NCBI RefSeq assembly: GCF_900113455.1
Contig: NZ_FOPI01000020.1
Span: forward strand, 1-41,899
Length of the DNA stretch: 41,899 nt
Direction: 5' to 3'
Source of the DNA: Ligilactobacillus ruminis DSM 20403 = NBRC 102161
GTDB lineage: Bacteria > Bacillota > Bacilli > Lactobacillales > Lactobacillaceae
Shown one piece after another: positions 39,303 to 41,899 of this stretch. How positions within the stretch are numbered: the stretch's first letter is position 1; each line of letters starts with the position of its first letter. A program made the translations under genes and the position numbers. The notes below the pieces were generated by a model, which did not search any database, was not told where the DNA came from, and saw only the letters and a program-made list of their open reading frames with translations.

Positions 39303-40577
39303 ATGTTAGACATTAAAATGATTCGTCAAAATACTGACGAAATTAAGGAACGTCTCGCAACGCGCGGCGTCAAGGCAGAAAAAATCGACGCTTTGCTTGA
39401 AAAAGACAAGCGTCGCCGCGAATTGCTGGTTGAAACGGAAGGACTGAAGCAAAAGCGTAACGAAGTATCTGCAGAAATTGCCAATGCCAAGCGCAATAAG
39501 CAGGATGCAACTGACGCAATCAAAGAAATGCGTGAAGTTGGAGCAAAAATCAAGTCTTTGGACGAGGAACTCGAAGAAGTGGAAGCAACGGTCAAGGATA
39601 TGGCTTCTCGCTTGCCTAACCTGCCGAATCCGACGATTCCGGTCGGTCCGGATGAAAGTGCCAACGTTGAATTGCGCAAAGTAGGCACGCCGCGCGAGTT
39701 TGATTTTGAACCAAAGGCACACTGGGATATCGGTGAAGATCTCGGTATTCTTGATTTTGAACGTGGAGCAAAGGTTTCAGGCGCACGCTTCGTTTACTAT
39801 AAAGGATTGGGTGCCCGTTTGGAACGCGCCGTTTACAACTTCATGCTTGATGAGCACGCAAAAGAAGGCTATACGGAAATGCTTCCGCCATATATCGTAA
39901 ATGCTCAGACAATGTACGGAACGGGACAATTCCCTAAGTTCAAAGAAGACGTTTATCAAGTCAACGGAGAAGACATGACGCTGATTCCGACGGCCGAAGT
40001 TCCGTTGACGAACTATTACCGCGATGAAGTTATTCCAATGGAAAAGCTTCCGGTATACTTTACTGCGCTTACGCCATGTTTCCGTTCGGAAGCCGGCAGT
40101 GCCGGTCGTGATACGCGCGGCTTGATTCGCATGCATCAGTTCAATAAGGTCGAGATGGTCAAGTTTTCAAAGCCCGAAAACTCATATGACGAACTTGAGA
40201 AGATGACGCAAAATGCCGGAAACATTATGGAAAAACTTGGTTTGCCATATCATGTAATTACGCTTTCAACCGGCGACATGGGCTTTAGTGCCGCAATGAC
40301 TCATGACCTTGAAGTCTGGATGCCTGCTCAAAACAAGTATCGCGAAATTTCTTCTTGTTCAAACTGTGAAGATTTCCAAGCGCGCCGTGCCCATATCCAA
40401 TATCGAGATGAAAACGGCAAACTGAATTTCGTTCATACTTTAAACGGATCAGGACTCGCCGTTGGTCGTACGGTAGCCGCAATTTTGGAAAACTACCAAA
40501 ACGAGGACGGTTCCGTTACGGTTCCGGAAGTACTTCGTCCATACTTGGGCGGTTTGGAAAAGATTACGAAGGATTAA
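39303..40577 (+). CDS. serS: seryl-tRNA synthetase
   Basis: 424-residue class II aminoacyl-tRNA synthetase that charges tRNA-Ser. The N-terminal ~110 residues form the long antiparallel coiled coil that grips the tRNA's variable arm (charged, heptad-like, K-R-N-E-V-S). Catalytic core: G-A-R-F-V-Y-Y-K near 161; T-A-E-V-P-L-T near 231; motif 2 [14 protein letters not shown] near 262-275; motif 3 [10 protein letters not shown] near 381-390. Normal length. RBS AGGAGG before the ATG at 39303. Controlled by the T-box leader and ended by a strong terminator. Confidence 0.98.
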   Translation: MLDIKMIRQNTDEIKERLATRGVKAEKIDALLEKDKRRRELLVETEGLKQKRNEVSAEIANAKRNKQDATDAIKEMREVGAKIKSLDEELEEVEATVKDMASRLPNLPNPTIPVGPDESANVELRKVGTPREFDFEPKAHWDIGEDLGILDFERGAKVSGARFVYYKGLGARLERAVYNFMLDEHAKEGYTEMLPPYIVNAQTMYGTGQFPKFKEDVYQVNGEDMTLIPTAEVPLTNYYRDEVIPMEKLPVYFTALTPCFRSEAGSAGRDTRGLIRMHQFNKVEMVKFSKPENSYDELEKMTQNAGNIMEKLGLPYHVITLSTGDMGFSAAMTHDLEVWMPAQNKYREISSCSNCEDFQARRAHIQYRDENGKLNFVHTLNGSGLAVGRTVAAILENYQNEDGSVTVPEVLRPYLGGLEKITKD

Positions 40578-40588
40578 TCTATGCAGAG

Positions 40589-40615
40589 AGGGGGGCAATT
40601 TGCCCCCCTGTTTTT
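40589..40615 (+). terminator. terminator after serS
   Basis: AGGGGGGCA (40589-40597), loop ATT, TGCCCCCCT (40601-40609), then GTTTTT. Confidence 0.92.
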
Positions 40616-40633
40616 GGTTTGGAGGAAATATTA

Positions 40634-41257
40634 ATGACTGAATTTTATCTGATAAGGCACGGCAAAACCGTTTTTAATCAAGAAGGCCGCTTTCAAGGCG
40701 GGAAAAAAGACTCGGCATTGCTTAAACAAAGCATTGAAGACGCTAAAAAAGCCGGTGAGTATCTTAAGGGAACTCATTTTGAGGCTTTTTTCTCCAGTCC
40801 GATGGGACGCTCAAAGCAAACTGGCAAAGCGGTTCTTGAAGGAATGGGATTGGGAGATGTTTCGATTAGCACGATTGAAGGATTGCGCGAGTTTGATTTT
40901 GGAAATTGGGATGGAGATCTGGTGTCTGAACATGAAAAAAGCAGTGAATTTGAAACGTTCTTTAAAGATCCTGAAAATTTTGTGCCGATTGAGATGCAGG
41001 GAGAAGATTATCACCAGTTTGTCGGCAGAATCCAACATGCTGCTGAAAAAATCCATCTGGAACACCCGAACGGAAAAGTGCTGATATTTGCGCATGCTTT
41101 GGTGAATACTTTTTTGGTAAAAACGTTGCTCGGTGAAAATCTGAATAAAATCAGGGCTGAAGGTTTGGTTGATAATACTTCGTTGTGCATTTTAAAAACG
41201 AACGATTTTGCTGATTTTAAGGTGAAAATGTGGAATAATACGGATTATTTAAAGTGA
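40634..41257 (+). CDS. histidine phosphatase family protein (phosphoglycerate mutase-like)
   Basis: 207 residues from ATG 40634, behind GGAGGAAA; the TTG further up in the frame has no RBS. The phospho-histidine sits in Y-L-I-R-H-G-K-T near residue 8, the supporting arginine in F-S-S-P-M-G-R-S near 56, Glu in L-R-E-F-D-F-G-N-W-D-G near 85, and the second His in F-A-H-A-L-V (usual form S-H-G) near 153. A broad-range phosphatase or a sugar-phosphate phosphatase; substrate unknown. It lies between the serS terminator and the rRNA promoters. Confidence 0.88.
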   Translation: MTEFYLIRHGKTVFNQEGRFQGGKKDSALLKQSIEDAKKAGEYLKGTHFEAFFSSPMGRSKQTGKAVLEGMGLGDVSISTIEGLREFDFGNWDGDLVSEHEKSSEFETFFKDPENFVPIEMQGEDYHQFVGRIQHAAEKIHLEHPNGKVLIFAHALVNTFLVKTLLGENLNKIRAEGLVDNTSLCILKTNDFADFKVKMWNNTDYLK

Positions 41258-41310
41258 AAGATAATTAACGATCCTATATTTAAAAAAACAAACTAAATTT
41301 AAAAAACTTG

Positions 41311-41339
41311 TTGACGATTAAGCAAAACGTTGGTATTAT
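41311..41339 (+). promoter_or_regulatory. rRNA operon promoter P1
   Basis: TTGACG (41311-41316), 17-base spacer, TATTAT (41334-41339). Confidence 0.8.
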
Positions 41340-41384
41340 AGTATCTGTTGTTAAGTTCTTGAGAGATTGTTTCAAAAAAAGTTG

Positions 41385-41413
41385 TTGACATTGGTCAATG
41401 AATTTGTTACAAT
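41385..41413 (+). promoter_or_regulatory. rRNA operon promoter P2
   Basis: Perfect TTGACA (41385-41390), 17-base spacer, TACAAT (41408-41413). Confidence 0.9.
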
Positions 41414-41484
41414 AATCGAGTTGTCACTTAATGATTTCTTGTCAGAAACTTGGTTTTTCTGATAAGAAAACTGAATTAATTTTG

Positions 41485-41531
41485 TTGACAGTTAAAAAGT
41501 TGTTGACATTATGAATAATCAGTGATAGACT
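41485..41531 (+). promoter_or_regulatory. rRNA operon promoter P3 (with a second TTGACA)
   Basis: TTGACA (41503-41508), 17-base spacer, TAGACT (41526-41531). Another TTGACA at 41485-41490 has only a poor -10 (TATGAA, spacer 19). Confidence 0.8.
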
Positions 41532-41563
41532 TAAGAAGTTGCGTTAAGCGACATCTTAGAAGT

Positions 41564-41680
41564 AGATCTTTGAAAACTGAACAAAGTTTCGATAAGCAAA
41601 TGTGCAGGGCTTCTTGTTTCAAACAAGAGCAACAATATTTGCGAAGTCAATTCGCTAGTAAATTTTGAGTCACAAACTAT
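41564..41680 (+). other. rRNA leader with boxA-like antitermination signal
   Basis: ATCTTTGAAAACTGAACAAA (about 41566-41585) is the standard lactobacillus rRNA leader word that carries the boxA-like signal. The GCTTCTTGTTT / AAACAAGAGC inverted repeat (about 41609-41630) may take part in RNase III processing. Confidence 0.65.
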
Positions 41681-41899
41681 AAATTGAGAGTTTGATCCTG
41701 GCTCAGGACGAACGCTGGCGGCGTGCCTAATACATGCAAGTCGAACGAAGCTTTCTTTCACCGAATGCTTGCATTCACCGAAAGAAGCTTAGTGGCGAAC
41801 GGGTGAGTAACACGTAGGCAACCTGCCCAAAAGAGGGGGATAACACTTGGAAACAGGTGCTAATACCGCATAACCATGAACACCGCATGATGTTCATGT
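41681..41899 (+). rRNA. 16S ribosomal RNA, 5' part
   Basis: The universal AGAGTTTGATCCTGGCTCAG starts at 41687, followed by ACGAACGCTGGCGGCGTGCC, the lactobacillus-type V1 loop and the GGATAACACTTGGAAACAGG segment. The gene runs off the right edge. The 5' end is set by comparison with E. coli numbering. The V1/V2 sequence is most like Ligilactobacillus by memory. Confidence 0.98.

Overview
The window comes from a low-to-mid GC Gram-positive bacterium of the family Lactobacillaceae. The 219 bases of 16S rRNA at the right edge, the Firmicutes RBS and promoter style, the serS T-box, the lysine riboswitch and the gene families all agree with this. From memory, the 16S variable stretch looks closest to Ligilactobacillus (L. 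ruminis-like); no database was searched.

Left third (1-15.9 kb). The 3' end of an IS3-family transposase enters from the left and ends inside what looks like a copy of a dispersed terminator repeat. Next come a GT8 glycosyltransferase coupled to a methyltransferase-like protein, then a VanRS/DdcRS-like two-component system followed by its likely target class, a D,D-carboxypeptidase (dacA). A giant YhgE/Pip-type membrane protein with 42-residue repeats follows, with a candidate cre site upstream. After it lie a DegV/FakB-like protein, a DUF1836 protein, a DUF2187 protein with the K+ channel subunit KtrB, AzlCD, an alpha/beta hydrolase and a membrane-anchored TPR-like protein.

Middle (16-29 kb). 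A beta-glucoside locus: a divergent GntR/UTRA regulator, a degraded gene, then an operon 6-phospho-beta-glucosidase - EIIC - EIIB - EIIA behind a strong promoter overlapped by a cre-like site. A decayed IS605-type tnpB separates it from a ROK kinase and a second GH1 gene, which carries a one-base deletion in a C run. Beyond this are three orphan membrane-protein genes (the first cut off by a repeat), an RluD-family pseudouridine synthase, a DtxR/MntR-type regulator with an operator-like palindrome on its promoter, and a cold-shock protein.

Right third (29-41.9 kb). An MFS transporter is coupled to a split ThrE-type exporter. Then come a large hairpin-repeat array, a LytR-CpsA-Psr protein, a TauE/SafE permease with DUF1634 partner, a zinc-ribbon DUF805 protein, an Rrf2 regulator, a lysine riboswitch controlling lysP, a GC-rich repeat-bearing spacer, a T-box controlling serS, a histidine phosphatase, and three tandem strong promoters feeding an rRNA operon that runs off the right edge.

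The least explained feature is a modular dispersed repeat family. It is made of 37-39 nt interrupted palindromes with three different arm sequences, stacked in arrays (six at a 73-74 bp period at 32159-32562). A terminator-bearing tail module directly abuts the stop codons of dacA, gntR and the LCP gene. Different arms that each remain self-complementary suggest selection on a hairpin.
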